From the NCBI GenBank assembly GCA_016124745.1, contig WGNC01000001.1, positions 1 to 64,000 on the forward strand: DNA of 64,000 nt. Direction: 5' to 3'. Positions within the stretch are counted from its first letter, which is position 1. Every line of letters begins with the position of its first letter. This DNA is from Thiobacillus sp. GTDB lineage: Bacteria; Pseudomonadota; Gammaproteobacteria; Burkholderiales; Thiobacillaceae. The notes below the pieces were generated by a model. That model was not told the origin of the DNA. It worked only from the letters and a program-made list of their open reading frames with translations, and ran no database searches. The position numbers and the translations under genes are program-made. Shown piece after piece: positions 27,707 to 36,909 of the stretch.

Positions 27707-30385
27707 ATGACCCAACATACTCTGCATCCCCTGTTCAATGCCCGCTCGGTGGCGGTGTTCGGTGCCAGCGAGCGCGAGGATTCGGTCGCCGGCATTCTGT
27801 TCAGGAATCTGCGCACAGCCGGCTTCGACGGCCAGGTCTATCCCGTCAATCCCAAGCACGACAGGATTTTTGGCGAGCGCTGCTACGCGCATGCCGGTGA
27901 ACTGCCGGAAACGCCGGAACTCGCTTTGATCGCCACCCCGGCACGAACCGTGGCGCAGATCATCGAGGAATGTGGCCAGCGCGGCATTCGCCACGCCATC
28001 GTGCATTCGGCCGGCTTCCGCGAGATTGGCGCCCCGGGCGCGGCGATGGAAGAAGCGCTTATGACCGCGGCGAAGCAGCACGGCATCCGCTTCATCGGCC
28101 CCAACTGTCTGGGCATCCAGCGTCCCGCCATCGGTCTCAACGCCACCTTCAGCCAGGGCGCCACGCTGGCCGGTGACCTGGCGCTGGTGTCGCAATCCGG
28201 TGCGCTGTGCACCGCCATGCTGGACTGGGCGGAAACCAACGGCGTCGGCTTCTCCAGCGTGATCTCGACCGGCGCCGCGGCCGACCTCGATTTCGGCGAG
28301 ATCCTCGATTACCTGGCCACCGACAACAAGACCAAGGGCATCCTGCTCTACATCGAAGGCATTCGCGATGCCCGCCGTTTCATGAGCGCGCTGCGCGCTA
28401 CCTCGCGCTTCAAGCCCATCGTGCTGGTGAAGGTCGGTCGTCATGCGGCCGGGTCGAAGGCCGTGCAGTCGCACACCGGCGCCCTCGTTGGTTCCGATGC
28501 GGTGTTCGACGCGCTGGTGCGCCGAGCCGGCGTGGTGCGGGTGAACACGATCCTGCAGCTTTTTGCATCGGCGCGGGCGTTGGCCGCGCACATCCAGCCC
28601 AGCGGCAACCGGCTCGCCATCGTCACCAACGGCGGCGGTCCCGGTGTCATGGCCACCGACCGCGCGGTGGACCTGGGCGTGCGCCTCGCCGAACTGGCGC
28701 CGGCGACCGTCGAAAAGCTCAATGCCGTGTTGCCGGCCACCTGGTCGCACGGCAACCCGCTCGACATCATCGGCGACGCCGCTGCCGACCGTTACCGCGC
28801 GGCGGTGCAGGGCTGCCTGGAAGATGAAAACGTCGACGGCGTTCTCGTGATGCTGACACCGCAGGCCATGACCAAGCCGACCGAAGCGGCCATGGCGGTG
28901 ATCGAGGTGGCGAAAAGCTCGCGCAAGCCGGTGCTCGGTTGCTGGATGGGCGAGGCGCAGGTGCACGAGGGCCGCGGGTTGTTCAAGCAGGCCGGCATTC
29001 CCTACTTCACGACGCCGGAACCGGCAGTGGAGGTGTTCTCCTACCTGTCAGCGTTCTACGAGAACCAGCGCCAGTTGATGCAAACCCCGGGACCGCTGTC
29101 ACATCTGACCGAGCCCGACGTGGAAGGCGCTCGCCTGATCATCGAAAGCGCACTGGCGCACGGCCGCCATCTGTTGAACGAGGTCGAGTCGAAGGCCCTG
29201 CTGGCAGCCTTCCACATCCCGGTCGCGCAGACTCTGATCGCGCGCAGTCCCATGGAGGCGATGCTGATGGCGCAGCAGATGGGCTTCCCGGTGGCGATGA
29301 AGATCAATTCGCCGGACATCACCCACAAATCCGACGTGCACGGCGTGCGCCTGAACCTCGCCAGCGGCCAGGCGGTGCGTTCGGCGTACGGCGAGATGCT
29401 GGCCGAGGTGAAGCGCACGCTGCCCGAGGCCACACTGGATGGTGTCGTGATCGAGCCGATGGTGAGCCGGCCGCATGCGCGCGAAGTGCTGCTGGGCATG
29501 ACGTCCGACCCGGTGCTCGGGCCGGTGATCGTGTTCGGCGCTGGCGGCGTCGATGTCGAAGCGTTCCAGGATCGCGCGGTCACGCTGCCGCCCCTGAACC
29601 ACTACCTGGCGCGCGACCTGATCGGCCGCACCCGCGTCGCCATCTTGCTGGGCGCATTCCGCAACCGCCCGCCGGTCGACATGGCTGCGCTGGAAAACGT
29701 GCTGCTGCGCCTGTCTGAAATGGTCTGCGAGTTGCCCTGGCTGGCCGAGCTGGACATCAACCCCTTGCTGGTCGACGAACACGGCGCGCTGGCGCTGGAT
29801 GCGCGTGTCGTCATCGCGCCGCGCGTGCCATCCGCCGACCGCTACGGTCATATGGCGATCCATCCCTATCCGGCGCATCTGGTGACGCACTGGCAGTTGC
29901 CCGACGGCAACAACGTGCTGATCCGCCCGATCCGACCGGAAGATGCCGAGCTGACCCAGGCCTTCGTGCGCAGCCTGTCCGAGGAAACCAAGTATTTCCG
30001 TTTCATGGATGCGGTACGCGAACTCTCGCCCGCCATGCTGGCACGCCTGACGCAGATCGACTACACGCGTGAAATGGCGCTGCTGGCCGTCGCCGAAATC
30101 GATGGCAAGGAAATGGAACTTGGGGTCGCGCGCTATGCCATCAATCTCGACGGCGAATCCTGCGAATTTGCGCTGGTGGTGGACGATCACTGGCACAAGC
30201 AGGGCATCGGCCACAAGCTCATGGACGTGCTGATGGATGTGGCGCGCAGCAAGGGGCTGAAAGTCATCGAGGGCGAAGTGCTGAAAACCAACCGCACCAT
30301 GCTGAAGCTGGTCGAAGGCCTGGGTTTCCGTATCGAAGCGCATCCGGAAGATGACACGGTACGCAGGATTTCACGCGCGTTGTGA
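27707..30385 (+). CDS. PatZ-like protein: NDP-forming acyl-CoA synthetase fused to GNAT acetyltransferase
   Basis: An 892-residue protein. Residues 10-140 are a CoA-binding Rossmann domain (NARSVAVFGASEREDSVAG), 150-460 the succinyl-CoA ligase-like domains with VQSHTGALVGSD, 490-705 an ATP-grasp-like domain (LPWLAELDINPLLVDEHGAL), and 735-890 a GNAT domain (VLIRPIRPEDAELTQAFV, DHWHKQGIGHKLMDVLM). PatZ/Pat enzymes acetylate lysines, for example in acetyl-CoA synthetase. The SHTG histidine that acts in true ADP-forming ligases is present, so residual ligase activity cannot be excluded. It faces the deacetylase gene. Confidence 0.93.
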   Translation: MTQHTLHPLFNARSVAVFGASEREDSVAGILFRNLRTAGFDGQVYPVNPKHDRIFGERCYAHAGELPETPELALIATPARTVAQIIEECGQRGIRHAIVHSAGFREIGAPGAAMEEALMTAAKQHGIRFIGPNCLGIQRPAIGLNATFSQGATLAGDLALVSQSGALCTAMLDWAETNGVGFSSVISTGAAADLDFGEILDYLATDNKTKGILLYIEGIRDARRFMSALRATSRFKPIVLVKVGRHAAGSKAVQSHTGALVGSDAVFDALVRRAGVVRVNTILQLFASARALAAHIQPSGNRLAIVTNGGGPGVMATDRAVDLGVRLAELAPATVEKLNAVLPATWSHGNPLDIIGDAAADRYRAAVQGCLEDENVDGVLVMLTPQAMTKPTEAAMAVIEVAKSSRKPVLGCWMGEAQVHEGRGLFKQAGIPYFTTPEPAVEVFSYLSAFYENQRQLMQTPGPLSHLTEPDVEGARLIIESALAHGRHLLNEVESKALLAAFHIPVAQTLIARSPMEAMLMAQQMGFPVAMKINSPDITHKSDVHGVRLNLASGQAVRSAYGEMLAEVKRTLPEATLDGVVIEPMVSRPHAREVLLGMTSDPVLGPVIVFGAGGVDVEAFQDRAVTLPPLNHYLARDLIGRTRVAILLGAFRNRPPVDMAALENVLLRLSEMVCELPWLAELDINPLLVDEHGALALDARVVIAPRVPSADRYGHMAIHPYPAHLVTHWQLPDGNNVLIRPIRPEDAELTQAFVRSLSEETKYFRFMDAVRELSPAMLARLTQIDYTREMALLAVAEIDGKEMELGVARYAINLDGESCEFALVVDDHWHKQGIGHKLMDVLMDVARSKGLKVIEGEVLKTNRTMLKLVEGLGFRIEAHPEDDTVRRISRAL

Positions 30386-30390
30386 CAGGC

Positions 30391-30412
30391 GACCCGATGG
30401 AACCGCCGGGTC
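30391..30412. terminator. Hairpin between convergent patZ-like gene and gpmA
   Basis: GACCCG (30391-30396) and CGGGTC (30407-30412) can pair across a 10-base loop in the 25-base convergent gap. No T-run follows on either strand, so it is only a weak bidirectional terminator candidate. Confidence 0.3.
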
Positions 30413-31127
30413 AGGCCGCTACGCGATGCTCGTCTTCCCCGGATAGATAGTAGCGGGCCAGGACGCGCAATTCGTCGTCGAATTCGTACACCAGCGGAAC
30501 GCCGGTGGGAATGACCCGATCGGCGATGTCGGTGTCCGAGATGTTGTCGAGATACTTCACCAGGGCGCGCAGGCTGTTGCCATGCGCTGCAATGAGCAGG
30601 GTTTTGCCGGCCTGCAGGTCAGGCAGGATGGCCTCGTGCCAAAGTTCAAGTACACGCACCAGGGTATCGGCAAGGGATTCCGTGGCCGGCAGTCGATCGG
30701 CGGGCAGCTTGCAGTAGCGCCGGTCGTGGCGCGGATGGCGCGGGTCGGATGCGTTGAGTTCGGGCGGACGGATGTCGAAACTGCGGCGCCAGAGGTGCAC
30801 CTGCTCGTCGCCGTAATGCTCGGCCACCTCGGCCTTGTTCAGGCCTTGCAAGGCGCCATAGTGCCTTTCGTTGAGCCGCCAGTCCTTGATCTCCGGCAGC
30901 CAGACCTGGTCCATGGCTTCCTTGGCGAGGAACAGCGTGCGAATTGCGCGCTTGAGGACCGAGGAATAGGCGCCATCGAACACGATCCCGTTCTCGCGCA
31001 GCAGACGGCCCGCTTTCGTGGCTTCCATGCGTCCGGTGTCGGAAAGCTCGGCATCGGTCCACCCGGTAAAGCGGTTTTCGAGGTTCCACAGGCTTTCGCC
31101 ATGACGCAGCAATACGAGTTTGAGCAT
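30411..31127 (-). CDS. gpmA: 2,3-bisphosphoglycerate-dependent phosphoglycerate mutase
   Basis: A 238-residue glycolytic/gluconeogenic enzyme interconverting 2- and 3-phosphoglycerate. The histidine phosphatase motif is [12 protein letters not shown], with phospho-His in RHG; the second His is in [16 protein letters not shown], and [14 protein letters not shown] is the dPGM signature. ATG 31127 follows AGGA by seven bases; the frame runs much further upstream without protein-like sequence. Convergent with the patZ-like gene and divergent from glgP, it sits in a central carbohydrate neighbourhood. Confidence 0.96.
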   Translation of the reverse strand: MLKLVLLRHGESLWNLENRFTGWTDAELSDTGRMEATKAGRLLRENGIVFDGAYSSVLKRAIRTLFLAKEAMDQVWLPEIKDWRLNERHYGALQGLNKAEVAEHYGDEQVHLWRRSFDIRPPELNASDPRHPRHDRRYCKLPADRLPATESLADTLVRVLELWHEAILPDLQAGKTLLIAAHGNSLRALVKYLDNISDTDIADRVIPTGVPLVYEFDDELRVLARYYLSGEDEHRVAA

Positions 31128-31408
31128 GTTGTTCCTGTCCCTATGGGGTCGGTATTCATTGGAGGGTTGAAGCAAACGGCAAGCCAGCTTGCACATGGCA
31201 ACACGCGGCTGGTGCAGCGGGATTAACGGAGATTTGCCGCAACAGATTAGTGCGCGGCGCACCCGCTTGGTGCAACCGTTGCGGCAGAAGCGGATGTCGA
31301 CCCTGACGGAGCCGGGACGGATGAACGGTTCGCACGATGAATTGAAGCGGCTGCGGAGCTGGCACCCTGCTTGCAAGGTATAAGGCTGTCTTTATCGATC
31401 GCAACGCC

Positions 31409-33937
31409 ATGAACCCACCGCTGGAACTTGAAAACCGCCCCCTGGTCGAGACCAGTCGCACGGGCCTGTCCAAGGCCTGCCTGCAGCGTGCCTTTCTGGA
31501 CAATCTGTTCTTCGTGCTGGGCAAGTTTCCCGGTCTGGCGAGCCAGCACGACTACTACATGGCGCTGGCCTACACGGTGCGCGACCGCCTGCTCGCGCGC
31601 TGGGCCGATACGGCCGAAACCTACATGCAGCAGGGTTCTCGCACCGTGGTCTACCTCTCGGCCGAATATCTGCTCGGCCCCCACCTGGCCAACAACATTC
31701 TCAACCTCGATATCGAGAAGCCCCTGCGCCAGGCCGTCGCGGAGCTGGGCCTCAACTACGATGCGCTGATCGAACAGGAAGTGGAACCGGGCCTCGGCAA
31801 TGGCGGCCTCGGGCGGCTTGCGGCCTGCTTCCTGGATTCGCTGGCGACGCTCGAGATTCCCACGCTGGGCTACGGTATCCGCTACGAGCACGGCATCTTC
31901 GCCCAGGACATCGTCGATGGCTGGCAGGTCGAGAAGACCGACACCTGGCTGCGCAGCGGCAACCCGTGGGAAATTGTGCGTCCGGAATGGTCAGTGGAAG
32001 TGAAGCTCGGCGGACATACCGAGCGAGTCGACGATCTGCACGGGCGTACCCATGTGCGCTGGGTGCCCGGCCGCAGCGTGCTGGGCGTGCCCTATGACAC
32101 CCCCATCCTCGGCTATCACAACCACACCGCCAACACGCTGCGCCTCTGGTGTGCCAAGGCGGTGGAATCGTTCGATCTTTCCACCTTCAACCGCGGCGAC
32201 TACTGGGGGGCGGTGCATCGCAAGATCGAGTCGGAAAACCTCACCAAGGTGCTGTACCCGAACGACGAGAAAATCGAGGGCAAGGAACTGCGACTCGCGC
32301 AGCAGTACTTCTTCGTCTCCTGCTCGCTACAGGACATGCTGCGCATCATGCATGTGCAGGGCATCCCGCTGCGGCGCTTCCACGAGAAGTTCGCCGTGCA
32401 ACTCAACGACACGCATCCGGCCATCGGCGTCGCCGAACTGATGCGGCTGCTGGTCGACGAGCACGACATGGCGTGGACGACGGCCTGGGAGGTCACACGT
32501 CGCACCTTTTCCTATACCAACCACACGCTGCTGCCGGAGGCGCTGGAGCAATGGCCAGCAAGCCTGCTGGCCCGGCTGCTGCCGCGCCATCTGGAAATCA
32601 TCTACGAGATCAACGCCAATTTCCTCGATGGCATCCGCTGGGCCTGCCTGGGCGATACCGAAACGGTCGCGCGGCTGTCGCTGATCAACGAAAGTGGCGA
32701 ACGCTATGTGCGCATGGCGCACCTGGCGTGCGTGGGCAGTCACGCGATCAACGGCGTCGCCGTGCTGCACACCGAGCTGCTGAAGCAGGACGTGCTGACC
32801 GATTTCCATGCGTTCATGCCGGAGAAATTCTCCAACAAGACCAATGGCGTGACGCCGCGACGCTGGCTTGCGCTGGCCAATCCGCGCCTTGCCTCCCTGC
32901 TCGGGCGGCACCTCGGCGAGGGGTGGCTGACCGACCTGAAGCGGCTGCGCGAACTGGAGCCGCTGGCAGACGATGCGGACTTCCGTGCCGAATGGCGCGA
33001 TATCAAGCGTGCCAACAAGGTCCGCTATGCAGCCTACGTCCGTCGCGTCACCGGCATCGCGCTCGATCCCGATACGCTGTTCGACGTCCAGGTCAAGCGC
33101 ATCCATGAGTACAAACGCCAGCACCTCAACCTGCTGCATATCGTGGCACGTTATCATCGGATACGATCCGACCCCGGCATCGATCTGGCGCCGCGCACCT
33201 TCATCTTCGGCGGCAAGGCGGCGCCAAGCTACACCATTGCCAAGCTGATGATTCGCCTGGTGACTGCGGTGGCGGAGGTGGTCAACCGCGATCCGGTGGT
33301 GAACGGCCGCATGAAGGTCGCGTTCGTTCCCGACTTCAACGTCCGAACCGGTCAGGCACTTTATGCGGCCGCCGAACTGTCGGAACAGATTTCGACCGCC
33401 GGCAAGGAAGCCTCCGGCACCGGCAACATGAAGTTCATGATGAACGGCGCGCTGACGATCGGCACGCTGGATGGCGCGAATATCGAGATCCGCGAAGAGG
33501 CGGGCGCGGAGAACTTCTTCCTGTTCGGGCTGACCGCCGAGGAAGTGGCGCAGCGCAAGCGCGCAGGCTATGATCCGATGCATTATTACCACGCCAATCC
33601 CGACCTGCGCGCCGCGATCGACCTGATCCGGGACGGTTATTTCTCGCGTGGCGATGGCGCACTGTTCCGGCCTCTGGTCGAGAACCTCCTGCATCACGAC
33701 CCCTACATGCTGTGCGCCGATTTCCAGAGCTATGTCGACTGCCAGATGGCGGTGGACGAGGCCTATCTCGATCCCGAGCACTGGACGCGCATGAGTATCC
33801 TCAACACCGCGCGCAGCGGCAAGTTTTCCTCGGATCGCTGCATCCGTGAATACTGCGACGAGATCTGGCGGGTGGAGCCGGTGCCCATCGGACGCGATGT
33901 CCGGCCCTTGCTGGTCAGCAGCACCTGCGTGGGGTGA
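31409..33937 (+). CDS. glgP: Glycogen/starch alpha-glucan phosphorylase
   Basis: An 842-residue PLP-dependent GT35 enzyme releasing glucose 1-phosphate from glycogen. Recognisable sequences are NGGLGRLAACFLDSLATLE, the active-site loop FAVQLNDTHPAIGVAEL, VFLADFN-equivalent VAFVPDFNVRTGQ and the PLP site EASGTGNMKFMMNGALTIG with the Schiff-base Lys in NMK. Length is standard. It is divergent from gpmA across a 280-base region without ORFs. A MITE-like element begins 18 bases after its stop. Confidence 0.96.
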   Translation: MNPPLELENRPLVETSRTGLSKACLQRAFLDNLFFVLGKFPGLASQHDYYMALAYTVRDRLLARWADTAETYMQQGSRTVVYLSAEYLLGPHLANNILNLDIEKPLRQAVAELGLNYDALIEQEVEPGLGNGGLGRLAACFLDSLATLEIPTLGYGIRYEHGIFAQDIVDGWQVEKTDTWLRSGNPWEIVRPEWSVEVKLGGHTERVDDLHGRTHVRWVPGRSVLGVPYDTPILGYHNHTANTLRLWCAKAVESFDLSTFNRGDYWGAVHRKIESENLTKVLYPNDEKIEGKELRLAQQYFFVSCSLQDMLRIMHVQGIPLRRFHEKFAVQLNDTHPAIGVAELMRLLVDEHDMAWTTAWEVTRRTFSYTNHTLLPEALEQWPASLLARLLPRHLEIIYEINANFLDGIRWACLGDTETVARLSLINESGERYVRMAHLACVGSHAINGVAVLHTELLKQDVLTDFHAFMPEKFSNKTNGVTPRRWLALANPRLASLLGRHLGEGWLTDLKRLRELEPLADDADFRAEWRDIKRANKVRYAAYVRRVTGIALDPDTLFDVQVKRIHEYKRQHLNLLHIVARYHRIRSDPGIDLAPRTFIFGGKAAPSYTIAKLMIRLVTAVAEVVNRDPVVNGRMKVAFVPDFNVRTGQALYAAAELSEQISTAGKEASGTGNMKFMMNGALTIGTLDGANIEIREEAGAENFFLFGLTAEEVAQRKRAGYDPMHYYHANPDLRAAIDLIRDGYFSRGDGALFRPLVENLLHHDPYMLCADFQSYVDCQMAVDEAYLDPEHWTRMSILNTARSGKFSSDRCIREYCDEIWRVEPVPIGRDVRPLLVSSTCVG

Positions 33938-33955
33938 TGATCCCTGCATGATCCT

Positions 33956-34129
33956 ATTGACCGAGCCAGATCTATTCTCGAGTTCGTTCGTGCTGATCGT
34001 GAGCCTGTCGAACGATCGAAGCACAGCCCCCATTCGGCCCGCTCAGGACAGGCTTCGACAGGGCTCTCCTGAGCGAAGTCGAAGGGCTCAGGGCGAACGG
34101 TAATCATGTTTAAATTGTGCTGGATCAAT
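33956..34129. mobile_element. MITE/REPIN-like element, copy A
   Basis: Ends are ATTGACCGAGCCA (33956) and TGCTGGATCAAT (34118-34129), imperfect relatives of ATTGATCCGGCA and its complement at the other copies. The inside holds GTTCGTGCTGATCGTGAGCC and further REP palindromes. It shares end sequences and most of its core with copies at 50569-50716 and 63848-63959. Confidence 0.65.
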
Positions 34130-34195
34130 AGATGGGATAGCGGTTCGAGATTTGATGAAACCGAACACAGTGCGCCCGACAAACAGGAAACAGCC

Positions 34196-34336
34196 ATGAA
34201 CAGGCTCGACGCGTTGAGAGATCCCGGGTCATGGCGTCTGCCAGGTGGAAAAGCTGGCGCCGCCCCGCTGGCAGCGATCGTGGAACGTCTCGTCGATGCC
34301 TTCGATGCACTCGCGCCCCTGTATGCAGAAGGTTGA
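34196..34336 (+). CDS. Small hypothetical ORF upstream of the DUF2126 gene
   Basis: A 46-codon ORF, MNRLDALRDPGSWRLPGG onward, ending VDAFDALAPLYAEG. AGGAAA lies eight bases before its ATG, the best ribosome-binding site in this stretch. No family is recognised. It ends 71 bases before the DUF2126 start and may be a leader peptide or a small independent protein. Confidence 0.35.
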   Translation: MNRLDALRDPGSWRLPGGKAGAAPLAAIVERLVDAFDALAPLYAEG

Positions 34337-34407
34337 ACCACGCGAGGGCAGCGTATCCATGCCTTGCGACACGCCCCGTCAAGCAATGCAAATCGAGGTT
34401 CGCGTCG

Positions 34408-36540
34408 ATGGGGTCGCATGACGAATTCGATGCGGCCGTGCGTCGTCACGACGCCCGGGTCGCTGCGCTGGGGCTCACGATCTGGGCGGGTTCTGAGCCC
34501 ACCTTCACCGACCGCAGCGCGCAGACGCCGGAGTGGCTGAGCCAGGCCCTGGGCGGCGACAAGGCCCCGCGTGCCGAGGACGTGCTGGGCGGGATATGTC
34601 GACGCTTTCCCGGCAGCATGGTGATGCGAAGTGTCGGACGGCAATACCCGGGCGAGGAACGGCCGCGCTGGAACTTCGGCATTTACCGTCATCGCGACGA
34701 GACGGCCGCCTGGCATGGACCGCCGGACCCGCTCCTGGCCCAGTTCCCACCCGAAACCGATCCGGCCGCCAGCCTGGATGCCTGGGCGGCCGCCTTGGGA
34801 ACGGAACTCGAAGCACGCGGTTATCCGGTCTCCCCGGTGGCGACCGACGATGCCCCGATGCGGCGCCTGTTGATGCGCGCCAACGCCGATGTTGCCTTGC
34901 CGGATCCCCGTGACGCGTGTCTGACCCGTTCCTCGGTGCACGACCGTGCCACGCCCCCAGGCGGCCTGTGCGACGAACTGGCGGAAGCCGGTGCCTACCT
35001 GTTCATGCTCGGCATGCAGGCGTTCGACGGGCAGTCGACAGCGCGCATCGAGCTGCCGATGTTCAACCAGGTGCCGATGTTCCTGGACGTGCTGGGATGC
35101 GTGGCGCAGGCTGCCCGCACCTGCCATCTGCCCAGCCTGGTGCTGGCGGGCTATCCGCCGCCGGTGGATGACACCGTGGAGTGGACCACCGTGACGCCGG
35201 ATCCGGCCGTGATCGAAATCAATTCCGCTCCGAGCGTCGATGCCGAGCACTTCCTGCGATGCAGTCGCGAGATCTATGCGGCAGCCGAAGCGCAGGGCCT
35301 GGCCCCTTACCGCCTCTATTTCAATGGCGCGGTGGCGGATTCGGGCGGTGGCGGCCAGATTACCCTCGGCGGCCCGTCGCCGGAGGCCAGCCCGTTCCTG
35401 CACGAGGCGCGACTGTTGCCTCGCCTGGTGCGCTTTTTCAATCGCCATCCTGCACTGTCCTATCTGTATTGCCACGACTTCGTCGGGGGCAGCGGGCAAT
35501 CGGTGCGGGCCGATGAGCGCGGAACCGACGCCTTCGATGAACTCGAACTGGCGCTGGCCCTGCTGGACCGTCAGGCCGAGCTGTCGCCGGAACTGCTGTG
35601 GCACAGCCTGGCCTCGTTCCTGTGCGATACGTCCGGCAACAGTCATCGCGCCGAAATGAATATCGAAAAGCTGTGGAACCCCTTCCTGGCCGGGCGGGGC
35701 AAGCTGGGGCTGGTGGAATTCCGGGCCCTGCGCATGCAGCACACGCCGGAACGGGCCACCGCCCTGGTCTGCCTGCTGCGCGGCATCACGGCCATGCTGG
35801 CGCGCGGGCATTACACCCTGCCGCTCATGGATTGGGGGCGCGAACTGCACGAGCGCTTTGCGCTGCCTTTTTACCTGGAGCAGGATCTGGACGCCGTGCT
35901 GAAGACGCTCGACTCGACGGGTCTGGGGCTGGGTGAAGCGATCCATGCAGTGCTGCATCGCGAGGAATTCCGCCAATGGGGACAATTGGCTCTGCCCGGC
36001 TGCAGGCTCGAGGTGCGGCGCGCCCTGGAGTTCTGGCCACTGCTGGGCGACGCTGCCAGCCCCGAGCAGCGCGGCAGTTCGCGCCTGGTGGACGCCAGCA
36101 CCGCGCGGGTCGAATTGCGGCTGCGGCCGCAACAGGGCAGGGAGTCAGACTGGCACGGCTGGCAGGTTCTTGTCGCGGGCATCGATCTGCCGATGCGGCA
36201 GGAGCGTGACAGCGAGGGTGCGCTCAAGGTGTTCGGCCTGCGTTACCGCAGCTTCGTTCCTGGCTGGGGCCTGCACCCCGCGCTCGGCGCCCAGGCACCG
36301 GTGCAGCTGCTGCTGCGCCATCGCGCCCACTCGGCCGACTATCTCGTCACCCTGCATGAATGGCGTCCCGACGGCGAAGCCTACCCGGGCATGCCAGACA
36401 ATCTGGCCGACGCCAGCCGGCGACGTGCCGAGCGGATCACGCTGGACATTCTGCCGCGCGACCCGGACCTGATTCCCCGGTCGGCACCGGCACACGGACT
36501 CGATCCCTTCTGTCTGGATCTGCGCGCCTTGTCCTGTTGA
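34408..36540 (+). CDS. DUF2126-domain protein lacking the transglutaminase half
   Basis: A 710-residue protein matching the C-terminal part of large transglutaminase-like/DUF2126 proteins: GLTIWAGSEPTFTD at the start, YPGEERPRWNFGIYR, EINSAPSVDAEHFLRCSREIY, GGGGQITLGGPSP, HPALSYLYCHDFVGGSGQS and RHRAHSADYLVTLHEWRPDG. Family members usually run to about 1100 residues with an N-terminal transglutaminase domain, absent here. Function is unknown. ATG 34408 follows a weak TCGAGG; upstream codons in frame are arginine-rich and look non-coding. Confidence 0.82.
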   Translation: MGSHDEFDAAVRRHDARVAALGLTIWAGSEPTFTDRSAQTPEWLSQALGGDKAPRAEDVLGGICRRFPGSMVMRSVGRQYPGEERPRWNFGIYRHRDETAAWHGPPDPLLAQFPPETDPAASLDAWAAALGTELEARGYPVSPVATDDAPMRRLLMRANADVALPDPRDACLTRSSVHDRATPPGGLCDELAEAGAYLFMLGMQAFDGQSTARIELPMFNQVPMFLDVLGCVAQAARTCHLPSLVLAGYPPPVDDTVEWTTVTPDPAVIEINSAPSVDAEHFLRCSREIYAAAEAQGLAPYRLYFNGAVADSGGGGQITLGGPSPEASPFLHEARLLPRLVRFFNRHPALSYLYCHDFVGGSGQSVRADERGTDAFDELELALALLDRQAELSPELLWHSLASFLCDTSGNSHRAEMNIEKLWNPFLAGRGKLGLVEFRALRMQHTPERATALVCLLRGITAMLARGHYTLPLMDWGRELHERFALPFYLEQDLDAVLKTLDSTGLGLGEAIHAVLHREEFRQWGQLALPGCRLEVRRALEFWPLLGDAASPEQRGSSRLVDASTARVELRLRPQQGRESDWHGWQVLVAGIDLPMRQERDSEGALKVFGLRYRSFVPGWGLHPALGAQAPVQLLLRHRAHSADYLVTLHEWRPDGEAYPGMPDNLADASRRRAERITLDILPRDPDLIPRSAPAHGLDPFCLDLRALSC

Positions 36541-36613
36541 GGGTCAAGGGGGTGGGGCTGCGCACAGGCTCGCCATTGTCGAAGGCGTCGGCTGAAACGC
36601 GGCATGAGATCGA

Positions 36614-36642
36614 AGTATTGCAGCTGGAGCGGCTGCAATACT
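36614..36642. repeat. 11-bp perfect hairpin
   Basis: AGTATTGCAGC (36614-36624) and its complement GCTGCAATACT (36632-36642) enclose a 7-base loop. It is the nearer of two hairpins downstream of the DUF2126 gene; no T-run follows. Confidence 0.7.
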
Positions 36643-36710
36643 GCGTGTGGAAACGGTAGGGGACGGGCTGAACACGACCAGAGGCGACCGGTGGGCGAGG
36701 AAGTTGCGGG

Positions 36711-36762
36711 CGGCTGGAGTTCGGCCTTATGTAGTGCTCCACATAAGGCCGAACTCCAGCCG
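36711..36762. repeat. 22-bp perfect inverted repeat with 8-base loop
   Basis: The arm at 36711-36732 (starting CGGCTGGAGTTCGG) is exactly complementary to 36741-36762, with loop AGTGCTCC. Such a long perfect stem between two convergent transcription units could stop or stabilise both transcripts, or be a remnant of a palindromic element. No T-run follows on either strand. Confidence 0.85.
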
Positions 36763-36909
36763 TCCAAATTATGTTTACAGCCGCCCGCTTCGGGCCTTGT
36801 CCTGTGGTCGGGCGATCTGTTTTGCTCGTCTTAAGACCGGTTCAGCCTGCTTGCGAGACAGCGATGCCTCGACCATAGCCGTCGGGAATCACTGCTCCTG
36901 AACCGCAGA

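Larger units (their letters stand above)
36541..36909. other. Intergenic region with two strong hairpins
   Basis: A 369-base gap between the convergent DUF2126 and antiporter genes. It holds no credible ORF but carries two perfect inverted repeats (36614-36642 and 36711-36762), annotated separately. The remainder shows nothing recognisable. Confidence 0.6.

Noticed and set aside
32327-34033. Long antisense frames over glgP and the DUF2126 gene
   Set aside because: They lie opposite well-supported genes, cross a repeat element and show no domain-like sequence; typical shadow frames of high-GC DNA.
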